DNA of 64,000 nt from Streptomyces sp. NBC_00287 (GTDB lineage: Bacteria > Actinomycetota > Actinomycetes > Streptomycetales > Streptomycetaceae). A model generated the notes under the pieces. That model worked only from the letters and a program-made list of their open reading frames with translations, was not told the origin of the DNA and searched no databases. Numbering within the stretch: position 1 is the stretch's first letter; every line of letters starts with the position of its first letter. Made by a program: the position numbers and the translations under genes. Below are positions 1-8,485 of this stretch, one piece after another. The stretch is taken from the NCBI RefSeq assembly GCF_036173105.1, contig NZ_CP108053.1, forward strand, positions 310,001 through 374,000, read 5' to 3'.

Positions 1-395
1 TCGTCGTGCCGGATCAGGTCTACGACGTGCTCCAGCTGCGCACCCATGACCCATAGCTGTACCGGGCCCTCGGACGACTCGCACTCGATCACCAAGGCGC
101 CGATCGGGAGCCACAACCATTCGCGGCCCTCTTGCCGGCGTGCCCGGACAAAACGCAGATCCGCCGGAAGCCCACGCAGCCGTGTCCACGACCGGCGAGG
201 CTCCCACCGAAACTCTTCAGCATCAGCCCGCACCCGGCCCAGACTCCATCGGCGACCCACATCCGGCCGCTTGGCCCCGACCGACAAGAGGACCGCCTGC
301 CCCGCCCGGGCTCGATCCCCTGCCCGCTGCGACCGCCGTTGCAGAAACACCACCCCGAGCAGCGCGCCGAGCACGGCGCAGATCCCCGTCACCAT
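1..395 (-). CDS. Membrane-anchored hypothetical protein, DUF2550-like (3' end outside window)
   Basis: The minus strand is open from an ATG at 395 to the window edge, 131 codons, and the C-terminus is missing. Residues 1-18 form one hydrophobic segment (MVTGICAVLGALLGVVFL) followed by QRRSQR, a signal-anchor with the bulk inside. The remainder is rich in Arg and Trp (RWSLGRVRADAEEFRWEP, then LWLPIGALVIECES), a pattern like actinobacterial DUF2550 proteins, which also have one N-terminal helix and a small beta-rich domain. Function unknown. No convincing ribosome binding site was seen, so the start could lie a few codons away. The family match is from memory of its layout and is tentative. Confidence 0.6.
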   Translation of the reverse strand, partial: MVTGICAVLGALLGVVFLQRRSQRAGDRARAGQAVLLSVGAKRPDVGRRWSLGRVRADAEEFRWEPRRSWTRLRGLPADLRFVRARRQEGREWLWLPIGALVIECESSEGPVQLWVMGAQLEHVVDLIRHD

Positions 396-493
396 CCGCG
401 CAGTAAAACAGGCGGGTCACTGATCGCCAAGAGGCTGTGCCCGTACCGGCGCCGGAGGCGCGCAGGCCTCGGCGCCGGTGGACGGCGGGAACA

Positions 494-2041
494 TTACGAG
501 CCGTATGTTTCGAACTCCGCCACCTTCGGTGTGCCGGTCGAACCGGTGATCTCGAAGGTGATCTTGCTCAGGGAGGTCTGCGGGAAGGTGATGGCGCCCG
601 CGCCGCTGCCGGAGGTCAGGACCGTTCCCGTGTCGGCGTTGAGGACACGCCAGGAGCTGATGGCGCCCTCGGAGCCGGCGGCCTCGCGGATGTTGATGCG
701 TGAGAGCGTGGTGGCGGAACCCCACTTGATGGAGATGGATCCGGTCGAGGCGGTCGGCGACCAGTACGTGCTCATGTTGCCGTCGCGGACGTTGCCGTAG
801 CTCGTGCCGTCGGCCTTGCTGGAGCCGTCGGAGCCTGCCCCGATGCTGAGGTTGGTGCCGCCGGGCTGGGTCGGGCTGGGCGTGGGGGTGGGAGTCGGCG
901 TGGGTGTCGTGGTCGGGGTCGGGGTCGGCGTCTGTGCCGTGCAGTTGCCGTCCGACACCTGAAGGCCGGTGCCGGAGCCCGCCGTTCGGCTCACGATGTC
1001 GGGTACGCACGCGGCCGCGTCGAGCGGGTAGGCGTAGGGGATGCTCACCGTGGTGTTGGACTGTGGGTTCGGGCCCGCGGGGTGGTTCTCGGTCCCGGCG
1101 CTGGACCAGGTGACGTTGTCGAAGACGTTGCCGCTGACCTGCCAGTAGCCGAGTTCGTCGGTGTAGAAGGTGCCGAGGACGTCCTTGGAGTCCTCGAAGT
1201 AGTTGTTGTCCACCTTGGCCTTGGCACCGGCGCGGGAGTTGATGCCGGACTCGTTCAGGCTCACGTAGTGGTTGTTGTAGGCGTGGGCCGTGCCGCCGCG
1301 CAGCAAGGGTGCACGGGAGTCGATGTTCTCGTACAGGTTGTGGTGGAAGGTGACGTAGCCGTTGCTCAGGTCGCTCTCGCTGGAACCGATCAGGCCGCCC
1401 CGGCCGGAGTTGCGCAGGATGCTGTACGACAGCGTGACGTACTGGGTGTTGTCCTTCATGTCGAAGAGGCCGTCGTAGCCTTCCGACTCGCCGCCCGATG
1501 CCTCCAGGGTGGCGTGGTCGACCCAGACGTTGCGGACGTCGCTCTCCATGCCGATGGCGTCGCCGCCGTTGGAGGTGGGCGAGCCCGACTTCTTGACGTT
1601 CCGGACCGTCACATTCTGGATGATGATGTTGCTGGATTCACGGATGTGGATGCCGAGTTGGTCGAAGACGGCTCCGCTGCCGACTCCGATGATCGTGACG
1701 TTGCTGATCTGCTTGAGCTCGATCACCCCGGCGGCCGTGTTGCAGCTCTCGCCCGAAACCTGCGCGGTATTGCCGTGGTTGATGGTTCCCTCGACCTGGA
1801 TGATGATCGGCGTGCTGCTGCTGGCCCGGCCGCACAGAGCCGCGTGGATCGCGGTGCCCGTGGTCGCCCGGACCGTCTGCCCGCCGGCGCCGCCGGTGGT
1901 TCCGCCGTTCTGGGTCGCGTAGCCGGTGGCGCTGCCGGTCGCCGCCGATGCCTCGGGCATCGACAGGGCCACACCGGCCGCGGTCGCCAGGGCCAGCGCG
2001 GCTGTTGCCGCGGACAGTCGCAGTGCGACAGGTCTTGTCAT
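494..2041 (-). CDS. Secreted pectate lyase (PL1 family) with C-terminal discoidin-like domain
   Basis: Extracellular enzyme expected to cleave polygalacturonate by beta-elimination with calcium. The 515-residue product has a signal peptide (about 1-34, ending SASA), a right-handed parallel beta-helix of about 300 residues with the PL1 signatures WVDH (calcium side) and SRAPLLRGG (catalytic Arg region), then a Pro-Thr linker of repeated PTPT. The last 120 residues (from NLSIGAGSDGSS, with YWSPTASTGSISIKWG) look like an F5/8 type C (discoidin) carbohydrate-binding domain. AGGAG lies 7 nt before the ATG. It is divergent from the GH64 glucanase gene, and the 488-nt gap between them holds two LacI-type palindromes, which suggests joint control by plant or fungal sugars. 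Exact substrate preference cannot be read. Confidence 0.93.
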   Translation of the reverse strand: MTRPVALRLSAATAALALATAAGVALSMPEASAATGSATGYATQNGGTTGGAGGQTVRATTGTAIHAALCGRASSSTPIIIQVEGTINHGNTAQVSGESCNTAAGVIELKQISNVTIIGVGSGAVFDQLGIHIRESSNIIIQNVTVRNVKKSGSPTSNGGDAIGMESDVRNVWVDHATLEASGGESEGYDGLFDMKDNTQYVTLSYSILRNSGRGGLIGSSESDLSNGYVTFHHNLYENIDSRAPLLRGGTAHAYNNHYVSLNESGINSRAGAKAKVDNNYFEDSKDVLGTFYTDELGYWQVSGNVFDNVTWSSAGTENHPAGPNPQSNTTVSIPYAYPLDAAACVPDIVSRTAGSGTGLQVSDGNCTAQTPTPTPTTTPTPTPTPTPSPTQPGGTNLSIGAGSDGSSKADGTSYGNVRDGNMSTYWSPTASTGSISIKWGSATTLSRINIREAAGSEGAISSWRVLNADTGTVLTSGSGAGAITFPQTSLSKITFEITGSTGTPKVAEFETYGS

Positions 2042-2266
2042 TTTCGTCTCCTGAATTCGGCGTGGTTCTTCGTGATGGCGCGCCCGAATCGCCCCGCGCC
2101 GCCTGAGGCAGGGCGCAGGACGAGAACAGGCTGTTGCCCGTGCGGAAGTCGGCGCGGCACGGAGCGGTTACGGCAGAACCGGAAGGATCGGGCGGCTCGT
2201 TGCGCACGTCGCGGCGGCCCACCACGACGGTCGGTCGACTCTCCCGGAGCGGTCCCAGCGCTCCGG

Positions 2267-2278
2267 GAAAGCGCTTTC
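2267..2278. promoter_or_regulatory. Candidate LacI-family operator, pectate lyase side
   Basis: A perfect 12-bp palindrome GAAAGCGCTTTC with the central CG typical of LacI/GalR operators lies 225 bp upstream of the pectate lyase start and 252 bp upstream of the GH64 start. The rest of the 2042-2529 gap shows no other gene. The bound regulator is not in this window. Confidence 0.45.
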
Positions 2279-2466
2279 TGGCCGCAGACGATAGGGGGCA
2301 GCCGAGGGGCTGACAAGACTGCTGGCGGAATTTGGTTCACATTCTCGAACGAACGCTCCGGCTAGGCGGACGCGGTCTCAAGTCCCCTCGCCATCAAGAC
2401 CGTTCCTGCGCCTCCAACATGTCCCCATGCCGCCCTCGTTGACATGAACGCACCCGCGCGCAACGC

Positions 2467-2480
2467 TGAGAGCGCTCTCA
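2467..2480. promoter_or_regulatory. Candidate LacI-family operator upstream of GH64 gene
   Basis: A perfect 14-bp palindrome TGAGAGCGCTCTCA lies 50 bp before the GH64 start codon. It differs from the known CebR operator TGGGAGCGCTCCCA only at the third base and its partner, so a LacI-family sugar repressor is the likely ligand. Its position fits an operator over or just downstream of the promoter. Confidence 0.6.
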
Positions 2481-2529
2481 CAGTGGTCCGGACCAACCCC
2501 CCACCCGATCACCCGCAGGGAGACAAAGC

Positions 2530-3732
2530 ATGCTCAGAAACCTCAAACGCCGTCTGCCGGCGCTCGCCGCGGCGGCCGCGCTGCTCGGCGCCGTGCTGTC
2601 GGTCACGGGACCTTCGACGGCCGACGCGGCGGTGCCCGCGACCATCCCTCTCCAGGTCACCAATAACTCCGGGCGCGGCGATGCCGTTCATGTCTACGTC
2701 CTGGGCACCTCCCTGACGACCGGTCAGCTCGGCTGGGCCGACGCGAGCGGCGCCTTCCACCCGTGGCCGGCCGGAGGCGTCCCGCCGATCCCCGCGCCCG
2801 ACGCGTCCATACCGGGCCCCGCCGCCGGCCAGTCCAAGACGATCAACATCCCGAAGCTCGCGGGCGGCCGCATCTACTTCTCCTACGGCCAAAAGCTCGT
2901 GTTCAAGCTGGCGACGGGCGGCCTGGTGCAGCCGGCCGTGCAGAACCCGTCCGACCCGAACCGCAACATCCTCTTCAACTGGTCCGAGTTCACGCTCAAC
3001 AACGACGGGCTCTGGATCAACAGCACCCAGGTGGACATGTTCTCCGCGCCCTACTCGGTCGGCGTCCAGCGCGGTGACGGCAGTGTCGTCAGCACCGGAC
3101 GGCTCAAGTCCGGTGGCTACAACGGGGTGTTCGCCGCGCTGCGTGCCCAGCCCGGCGGATGGGGCTCTCTGATCCAGACCCGTTCGGACGGCACCGTGCT
3201 CCGGGCCCTCTCCCCCACCTACGGTCTGGAGACCGGGGCGCTTCCGGCGAACGTGCTGGACGACTACATCAACCGCGTCTGGCAGAAGTACGCCACGACC
3301 ACCCTCACCGTCACCCCGTTCGCCAACCAGCCGGGCACCAAGTACTACGGCCGGGTCTCGGGCGGCGTCATGCACTTCACCAACTCCGCCGGGGCGGTCG
3401 TCACCAGCTTCCAGAAGCCCGACGCACCCAGCGTCTTCGGCTGCCACCGGCTCCTGGACGCCCCCAACGACCTGGTGCGCGGCCCGATCTCACGGACCCT
3501 GTGCGCCGGCTTCAACCGCTCCACCCTGCTGACCAATCCCAACCAGCCCGACACCTCGGCGGCCGGCTTCTACAAGGACGCCGTGACCAACCACTACTCC
3601 CGGATCATCCATGAGCGGATGGCGGACGGTAAGGCGTACGGGTTCGCGTTCGACGATGTGGGACACCACGAGTCCCTCGTCCACGACGGCAGCCCGCGCC
3701 AGGCTTACGTCACCCTCGATCCGTTCTCCTGA
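2530..3732 (+). CDS. Secreted endo-beta-1,3-glucanase, GH64 (laminaripentaose-producing type)
   Basis: Extracellular hydrolase of beta-1,3-glucan such as fungal cell wall or laminarin. The 400-residue product has a signal peptide (about 1-34, ending ADA before AVPAT) and a single GH64 domain filling the rest, the usual length for a family member without a binding module. Glu153 in NWSEF and Asp169 in TQVDMFS are 16 residues apart, matching the catalytic Glu154/Asp170 spacing of the S. matensis enzyme. FGCHRLL and CAGFNR are further family landmarks. GGGAG sits 8 nt before the ATG. It is divergent from the pectate lyase gene and preceded by a CebR-like palindrome. The family call is firm; product length is by analogy. 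Confidence 0.95.
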   Translation: MLRNLKRRLPALAAAAALLGAVLSVTGPSTADAAVPATIPLQVTNNSGRGDAVHVYVLGTSLTTGQLGWADASGAFHPWPAGGVPPIPAPDASIPGPAAGQSKTINIPKLAGGRIYFSYGQKLVFKLATGGLVQPAVQNPSDPNRNILFNWSEFTLNNDGLWINSTQVDMFSAPYSVGVQRGDGSVVSTGRLKSGGYNGVFAALRAQPGGWGSLIQTRSDGTVLRALSPTYGLETGALPANVLDDYINRVWQKYATTTLTVTPFANQPGTKYYGRVSGGVMHFTNSAGAVVTSFQKPDAPSVFGCHRLLDAPNDLVRGPISRTLCAGFNRSTLLTNPNQPDTSAAGFYKDAVTNHYSRIIHERMADGKAYGFAFDDVGHHESLVHDGSPRQAYVTLDPFS

Positions 3733-3759
3733 GAGCGGGCCGGACGGCGTAGGCGAAGC

Positions 3760-4000
3760 AGGTGATCAAGCTGCCAGGCTCGTCCAGCGCTCGGAGCGCC
3801 TCGTCGGCCGCCGCACGGGTCGCCGGCCGCGAGGTGCCCGAGGCGAGGGACGTGAGGCGGGCGCGCAGGCGCGCTCCCCCAACTGCGGCGCATGGACCGA
3901 GCGCTGGACAGCATGCGGGACGAGCTGTTGGGACCGCTTTCGGCCGAGGACAGACAAACTTTGACGCACCTGCTCACTCGGCTGCACACTCACCACCAAC
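3760..4000 (+). pseudogene. Relic of a MarR-family regulator (C-terminal part)
   Basis: From 3892 one frame reads MDRALDSMRDELLGPLSAED followed by RQTLTHLLTRLHTHH, which looks like the dimerisation helix at the C-terminus of MarR regulators. Upstream, pieces of a plausible wing region (LVQRSERLVGRRT, then AGREVPEARDV, then PTAAH) are spread over the other two frames, so several indels are needed to join them. No start or intact HTH remains. The end runs into the 3' end of the convergent LysR gene. This reading rests on pattern only. Confidence 0.35.
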
Positions 4001-4945
4001 GGGCTTGGACCGGCGCGCCGTTGTGGCCCAGGACGGGAGCCAGACCGGCTCGGGAAGCGGTGCCAGGCCTCCGAAGTGGTTGATGATCGCCCTCAGTCCC
4101 GGGTGTGGATTCGCTCGGAGGAAGATGAGCGAGAGCGGGTAGGCGAGCGTCGGGTTCACGATCGGGATGCGGCGCAGGTCGTGGTGCGTCGGCCAGATGT
4201 ACCGGTCGCGCGAGCCCACGAGGGTGGCCACGTCCGCGGAGTCCGCGAGGATGTCGAGGAGTACCTCGTTGCCGAAGTTGGGGCCCGCGGCGTCGATGCG
4301 GAGGTCGAAGTCGGTGGCGAGCTGGTCGTAGAACTCGGCCCATTCGCTGCGCGGCGCGATACCCGGTACCCAGATCCGGTGCCCGCGCAGCCGGGAGGGT
4401 GTCAGTGTTCGTGCGGCGGCGAGCGGGTGCCTCGGGCCGACGAGGAGTTCCAGCGGCGAGTCGAAGGCGTGGATCATTTCCACGTCGCGCGGCAGTGCGG
4501 CCGGGTCGGTGACCGAGCGGAACGTGGCGTCGATATCGCCTGCCTGGACGGCGGCGACCGCCATGTGCGGGTCGTTGACCCTGAGGGTCACCACATCGAG
4601 GTCGGTTTCGGGACGCGACCGCCAGTAGTCGTGCAGCAGGACGGCCTGAGCGGATCGCAGGCCGAGAACGTCGATCCGAAGGGCCCGCGACCCCGGCCTG
4701 ATCGCGGTGATGGCGCGATCGACTCCCGTGACGATGTTCCGGGCGTGCGGGAGAAAGGCTTGGCCGTCGAGAGTGAGCTCGACCCCTCGGGCGGTGCGGG
4801 TGAACAACCGGACTTCGAGTTCGCGCTCCAGTGTCGCGATCCGCTTCGACACGGCCTGTTGCGTCACGCCGAGCTCGTCGGCCGCATGTCGCAGCTGTCC
4901 GAGCTCGGCCGCGCGAACGAACGATCGCACCGCCTCCGTATCCAT
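3974..4945 (-). CDS. LysR-family transcriptional regulator
   Basis: The 323-residue protein has a winged HTH at residues 1-60 (AADELGVTQQAVSKRIATLE, LFTRTARGVELT) and a LysR substrate-binding domain from about residue 88. It is divergent from the MFS exporter gene at 5068 with a 122-bp gap, so that transporter is its most likely target. The C-terminus (about the last 20 residues, TTARRSKPVGGECAAE) is atypical and extends into a region with a decayed MarR gene, so the original stop may have been lost. Ligand unknown. Confidence 0.9.
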   Translation of the reverse strand: MDTEAVRSFVRAAELGQLRHAADELGVTQQAVSKRIATLERELEVRLFTRTARGVELTLDGQAFLPHARNIVTGVDRAITAIRPGSRALRIDVLGLRSAQAVLLHDYWRSRPETDLDVVTLRVNDPHMAVAAVQAGDIDATFRSVTDPAALPRDVEMIHAFDSPLELLVGPRHPLAAARTLTPSRLRGHRIWVPGIAPRSEWAEFYDQLATDFDLRIDAAGPNFGNEVLLDILADSADVATLVGSRDRYIWPTHHDLRRIPIVNPTLAYPLSLIFLRANPHPGLRAIINHFGGLAPLPEPVWLPSWATTARRSKPVGGECAAE

Positions 4946-5067
4946 TGATCCAGCATAGGCGTGCCCAACCGATGGTTGTGGCTCGCCCGGGGTCGGTTGT
5001 TTGATCCCGTGACGGTGCGGCCGGTGTGATGTGGAGACCCGATCGTCGGTTGTCGCGAGGGAGTCAC

Positions 5068-6261
5068 GTGGGCGTGCGTTTGGGGCGCGGTTTCGGTTGG
5101 CTGTGGTCGGCCTACGCCGTCAGCACCGGTGGTACGTGGATTGCCTTCGGCGCGTTCCCGCTGATCGCGGTTGGCGTGCTGCACTCGTCGGCATTCGCCG
5201 TGTCGCTCCTGGGAGCGGCCGGGCCTGCCGTCGCGGCGGTTGTCGCGTTCTCGCTCGGACCGTGGGTCGAGCGCCGCGCCAAGCGTCCGGTGATGATCGC
5301 GATGGACCTGATCCGGTTCGTCGCGATGGCGAGTGTCCCGATCGCCTACGCCCTCGGCTTGCTCTCATACGGCCAACTGCTCGTCGTCTCGGTCGTCTCC
5401 GGGACCGCGAGCATCGCCTTCACCGCCGCGTCCGGCGCGTATCTGAAGCACCTCGTCCGCAGCGATCACCTCCTTGTGGCGAACGGAAGATTCGAGGCCA
5501 CGAGCTGGGTGGCTACCGCGGCGGGCCCTCCCCTCGGTGGGGCGCTCATAGGGTTGCTCGGCCCGGTCATCACGGTCCTGGCCGACGCCCTCAGCTTCCT
5601 GCTGTCCGCGCTCGGGGTCCTTCGCATCCGCGGAGGCGATGTCGCGGCACCGCGCAACCGGTCCACCAGGTTGCGCGGAGCCGACCTACTTACCGGCTGG
5701 CGGTTCATCCTCCGCGACCGCGTACTGAAGCGCCTGTTCCTCAACTCGATCCTGGTCAGCGGCCTCATCATGGCCACCGTCCCGCTCCTGTCCGTCCTTC
5801 TGCTGGGTCAGTACCACTTCCCGGCCTGGCAGTACGGTCTCGCCTTCGGCATCCCGGCCCTCGGCGGCTTCGTGGGCGCCCGCCTCTCCGCGCGTCTCGT
5901 GAATCGCTACGGCAGGCACCGGGTCATGATCGTCTCCGGCTGGCTGCGATCGCTCTTCCCCCTCGGTCTCGCGTTCGTCCGTCCCGGCATCGCCGGACTC
6001 CTCACCGTGATCATCGTCGAGGGCCTGCTGATCACCTGCATGGGCATCTTCAATCCGATCTACGCGACAGAACGTCTGCAACGGACGCCCGCGGATCGCA
6101 CGGCTCAAGTCCTCAGTACGTGGAGTGCCCTCAGCAGACTCCTGCAAGCCGCCCTGATGGTGGTCTGGGGCATGCTCGCCACACTCACCAGCCCGCTCAC
6201 CGCGATCACCGTGTCGGGCGTTCTCCTGCTCGCGACCCCGCTGTTGCTGCCCAAACGGTGA
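5068..6261 (+). CDS. MFS transporter (drug/macrolide efflux type)
   Basis: Inner-membrane exporter of about 397 residues with 10-12 hydrophobic helices. After helix 2 comes the MFS motif region GPWVERRAKRPVMI. The layout (AYAVSTGGTWIAFGAFPLIA at the N-terminus, ASGAYLKHLV after helix 4) fits the MefA/EntS-like exporters. The GTG at 5068 is preferred because GAGGGAG lies 5 nt upstream; an ATG 14 codons earlier (5026) lacks a ribosome site. It is divergent from the LysR gene at 3974-4945, the probable regulator. Substrate unknown. Confidence 0.88.
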   Translation: MGVRLGRGFGWLWSAYAVSTGGTWIAFGAFPLIAVGVLHSSAFAVSLLGAAGPAVAAVVAFSLGPWVERRAKRPVMIAMDLIRFVAMASVPIAYALGLLSYGQLLVVSVVSGTASIAFTAASGAYLKHLVRSDHLLVANGRFEATSWVATAAGPPLGGALIGLLGPVITVLADALSFLLSALGVLRIRGGDVAAPRNRSTRLRGADLLTGWRFILRDRVLKRLFLNSILVSGLIMATVPLLSVLLLGQYHFPAWQYGLAFGIPALGGFVGARLSARLVNRYGRHRVMIVSGWLRSLFPLGLAFVRPGIAGLLTVIIVEGLLITCMGIFNPIYATERLQRTPADRTAQVLSTWSALSRLLQAALMVVWGMLATLTSPLTAITVSGVLLLATPLLLPKR

Positions 6262-6268
6262 CGGAGCG

Positions 6269-7333
6269 TCAGTCCGCCGCCGCCTCCAACAGGGAGAACG
6301 GTGCAGCCTCCGCGAGGAGGGTGACCGAGGTGAGCGACAGGCCCGCGCGGTGGCAGACGTCCTCGAAATCGTGGCGGGTGCGCTCCCTGCCGCCCACGTT
6401 CACGAGCATGTTGAGGTCGCTCAGATACGTGACTCCGTCGTCGGCGGCATGGGATTCGGCGCCCGCGTCGACGATCTCGGGGAGCACCGGCTCCACAATC
6501 AGGACGCGCCCTCCCGGCGGCAGCACCTCGCGACAGTGGCTCAGGATCGTGACCGCCTGTTCGTCCGTCCAGTCGTGCAGGACGCTCTTCATCAGGTAGA
6601 GGTCCGAGCCCTTGGGGACTGCACGGAAGAAGTCCCCCGCGATCAGGGAGCAGCGTTCCGTCAGCCCGCACAGCTCAAGCGTCTTCGGCGCCTGGGCCAG
6701 GCCCTCCTCGGTGTCGAATACGGCACCGGAAAGCTGCGGATGTGCCTGCAGTACGCCGGCCAGTACGGTTCCGTCTCCCCCGCCGACGTCCGTGACCGAG
6801 GTGAACCGGCCGAAGTCGAACGCGGACGGCAGCGCCGCGGCGGTCTCCCCGGCGGCCTGGCTCATCGCCGCGTTGAACTGCGCGGACAGCTCGGGGTCTT
6901 GGGCGAGATGGCTGAAGAAGTCCGTGCCGAAGACGGTGTCGAACGCGATGTCTCCGGTGCGGATGCTGGTGTCCAGGTGCTCCCACGCCCGTACGACCAC
7001 CGGCTCGGTGAACACCCGCACGAAGGACGTGAGCGAGTCGGGGCGTTGCGAGTCGAGCAGCGCGCCTGCCGGGCTCACCGAGAACGTGCCCGGTGCGTGT
7101 TCCTTCAGCAGGCCCAGTCCGGCCAGGGCACGCAGCAGCCGCGTCATGGGCTGCGGCTCCGCCCCGGCATCGGCGGCCACTTCAGCGGCACGGCGCTGCC
7201 CGTCGCCGATCAACTCCACGACCCTCAGCCGGACGGCGGCGCGCACGGTCTGCGCGGCCATGCTGCCGAAGGCGAGCCGGACGATGAGCTCGCGTTCCGT
7301 CGTGTCTGTTGCGTGGACGTCGGTGTTGGGCAC
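6269..7333 (-). CDS. SAM-dependent O-methyltransferase (plant-OMT-like family)
   Basis: Cytoplasmic methyltransferase of 354 residues for a small aromatic or polyketide-like substrate. An N-terminal winged-helix dimerisation domain (about 10-100) precedes a Rossmann domain with the SAM motif VTDVGGGDGTV at about 180-190, and His253 in MKSVLHDW is the usual catalytic base of this family. The GTG at 7333 is chosen because GAGGAG lies 6 nt upstream; an in-frame ATG at 7357 has no such site. It lies 73 bp downstream of an AraC regulator on the same strand. It resembles methyltransferases of antibiotic clusters, but no other biosynthetic gene is intact nearby. Confidence 0.9.
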   Translation of the reverse strand: MPNTDVHATDTTERELIVRLAFGSMAAQTVRAAVRLRVVELIGDGQRRAAEVAADAGAEPQPMTRLLRALAGLGLLKEHAPGTFSVSPAGALLDSQRPDSLTSFVRVFTEPVVVRAWEHLDTSIRTGDIAFDTVFGTDFFSHLAQDPELSAQFNAAMSQAAGETAAALPSAFDFGRFTSVTDVGGGDGTVLAGVLQAHPQLSGAVFDTEEGLAQAPKTLELCGLTERCSLIAGDFFRAVPKGSDLYLMKSVLHDWTDEQAVTILSHCREVLPPGGRVLIVEPVLPEIVDAGAESHAADDGVTYLSDLNMLVNVGGRERTRHDFEDVCHRAGLSLTSVTLLAEAAPFSLLEAAAD

Positions 7334-7406
7334 AGAAGTCTCCTCATTATCGTGCATACGTTCGAATCGTGCGGCGAGTAGATGTTGTCGTCGGTGTTGG
7401 AGCGGG

Positions 7407-8237
7407 CTATCCCGCGGACGTCGTCCTCGTGGCCAGGGCGCCTGGCGTGCACCCGGCGAAGGCCAGCACATCGCGGTTCAGGTGGGCCTGGTCGGCGTAA
7501 CCGCACGCCAGGGCTACGTCCGTGGCGGGCTCACCCGCGCAGAGTGCCCGGGCTGCGTGGTCGAAGCGGACCAGCATCGCGGCGCGCTTGGGGGTCAGGC
7601 CGATCTGGTCGCTGAACCTGGACCACAGTCGCTTGCGGCTCCATCCGCAGGATGCGGCAAGCTCATCGACCCGTACGCGGCCTCGATGCTCGACGATGTG
7701 TTTCCAGGCGGCGGCGACTTCGGGTGTCATCGACGGCGCTTGCGCGGCCCGCTTCGCGAGGAACTCGTTCACCAGCGTGAGGCGTTCCGGCCATGACGGG
7801 GTGTCGAGCAATCGCTCGCGCAGTCGGCGCTCATGCGGCCCCCACAGGTCCTCCAGGCTGGTGACCGCGCCATCCAGGTCGCGTGGGGAGACGCCCAGCA
7901 CCGCGTAGGCGGCCCGGGGTGACAAGCTCATCTCGATGCACTCGACTCGGCGGGCGCGGATGTGGGCGGGGCCGGGTGACAGCGCGGCGACGAGGCTCCG
8001 CAAGGGCTTGTGTCCGCCGGTGCCCTCAAGGGTCAACGGGTCCTCCCCCAACCCGATGACGACGATCACGGCGGGCTGCGGGAGCACCTGCATGTCGATC
8101 CCCGCGGCGACACGGTCGCGGAACCCGGCCATCCGGACGCCGTCAAGGGACGTGCCGCGGACGGGGTGGGCGACTTCCCAGCCGCTGTCGGCGTCGCGGT
8201 CGATGGGGACTGGCGCCCCCGCGTCGTAGCTGCGCAT
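7407..8237 (-). CDS. AraC-family transcriptional regulator
   Basis: The 276-residue protein has an N-terminal sensor domain (about 1-165) and a C-terminal AraC HTH pair (about 175-260: VDELAASCGWSRKRLWSRF, then VALACGYADQAHLNRDVLAF). It lies immediately upstream of the O-methyltransferase gene and shares its orientation, so it may drive that gene. AGAGG precedes the ATG. Inducer unknown. Confidence 0.9.
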   Translation of the reverse strand: MRSYDAGAPVPIDRDADSGWEVAHPVRGTSLDGVRMAGFRDRVAAGIDMQVLPQPAVIVVIGLGEDPLTLEGTGGHKPLRSLVAALSPGPAHIRARRVECIEMSLSPRAAYAVLGVSPRDLDGAVTSLEDLWGPHERRLRERLLDTPSWPERLTLVNEFLAKRAAQAPSMTPEVAAAWKHIVEHRGRVRVDELAASCGWSRKRLWSRFSDQIGLTPKRAAMLVRFDHAARALCAGEPATDVALACGYADQAHLNRDVLAFAGCTPGALATRTTSAG

Positions 8238-8485
8238 GCCTCTACCGTCGCCTATGTCGGCCGTTCTTGTCTTGGACGAAAGTTCCGGCGTACCGAAGAC
8301 CGATGTCCGGTGCGGTCGACAGCATTCGTGCTCATCAGACGCCCCCCGTCCCCTCCGTCACCACCGCTTGCGAGACGGAGCCGACAGCTGCGCACGCCCC
8401 TCCCCCTGGCGCATCCGGCGCCCTACCGTGGGACCGCGAGGAGAAGCCGTCGTGGGCGGTTTCTGATCGAGCAGGGGGGAATTCC

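Noticed and set aside
900-960. PTPTPT-coding repeat as a CRISPR or satellite
   Set aside because: It encodes the Pro-Thr linker of the pectate lyase; no spacer structure. No CRISPR array was seen anywhere in the window.
1082-2365. Long plus-strand open frame of 427 codons over the pectate lyase gene
   Set aside because: It is the antisense of a clear PL1 gene, low-complexity and rich in Val/Ala/Gly; it arises from GC-rich codon bias.
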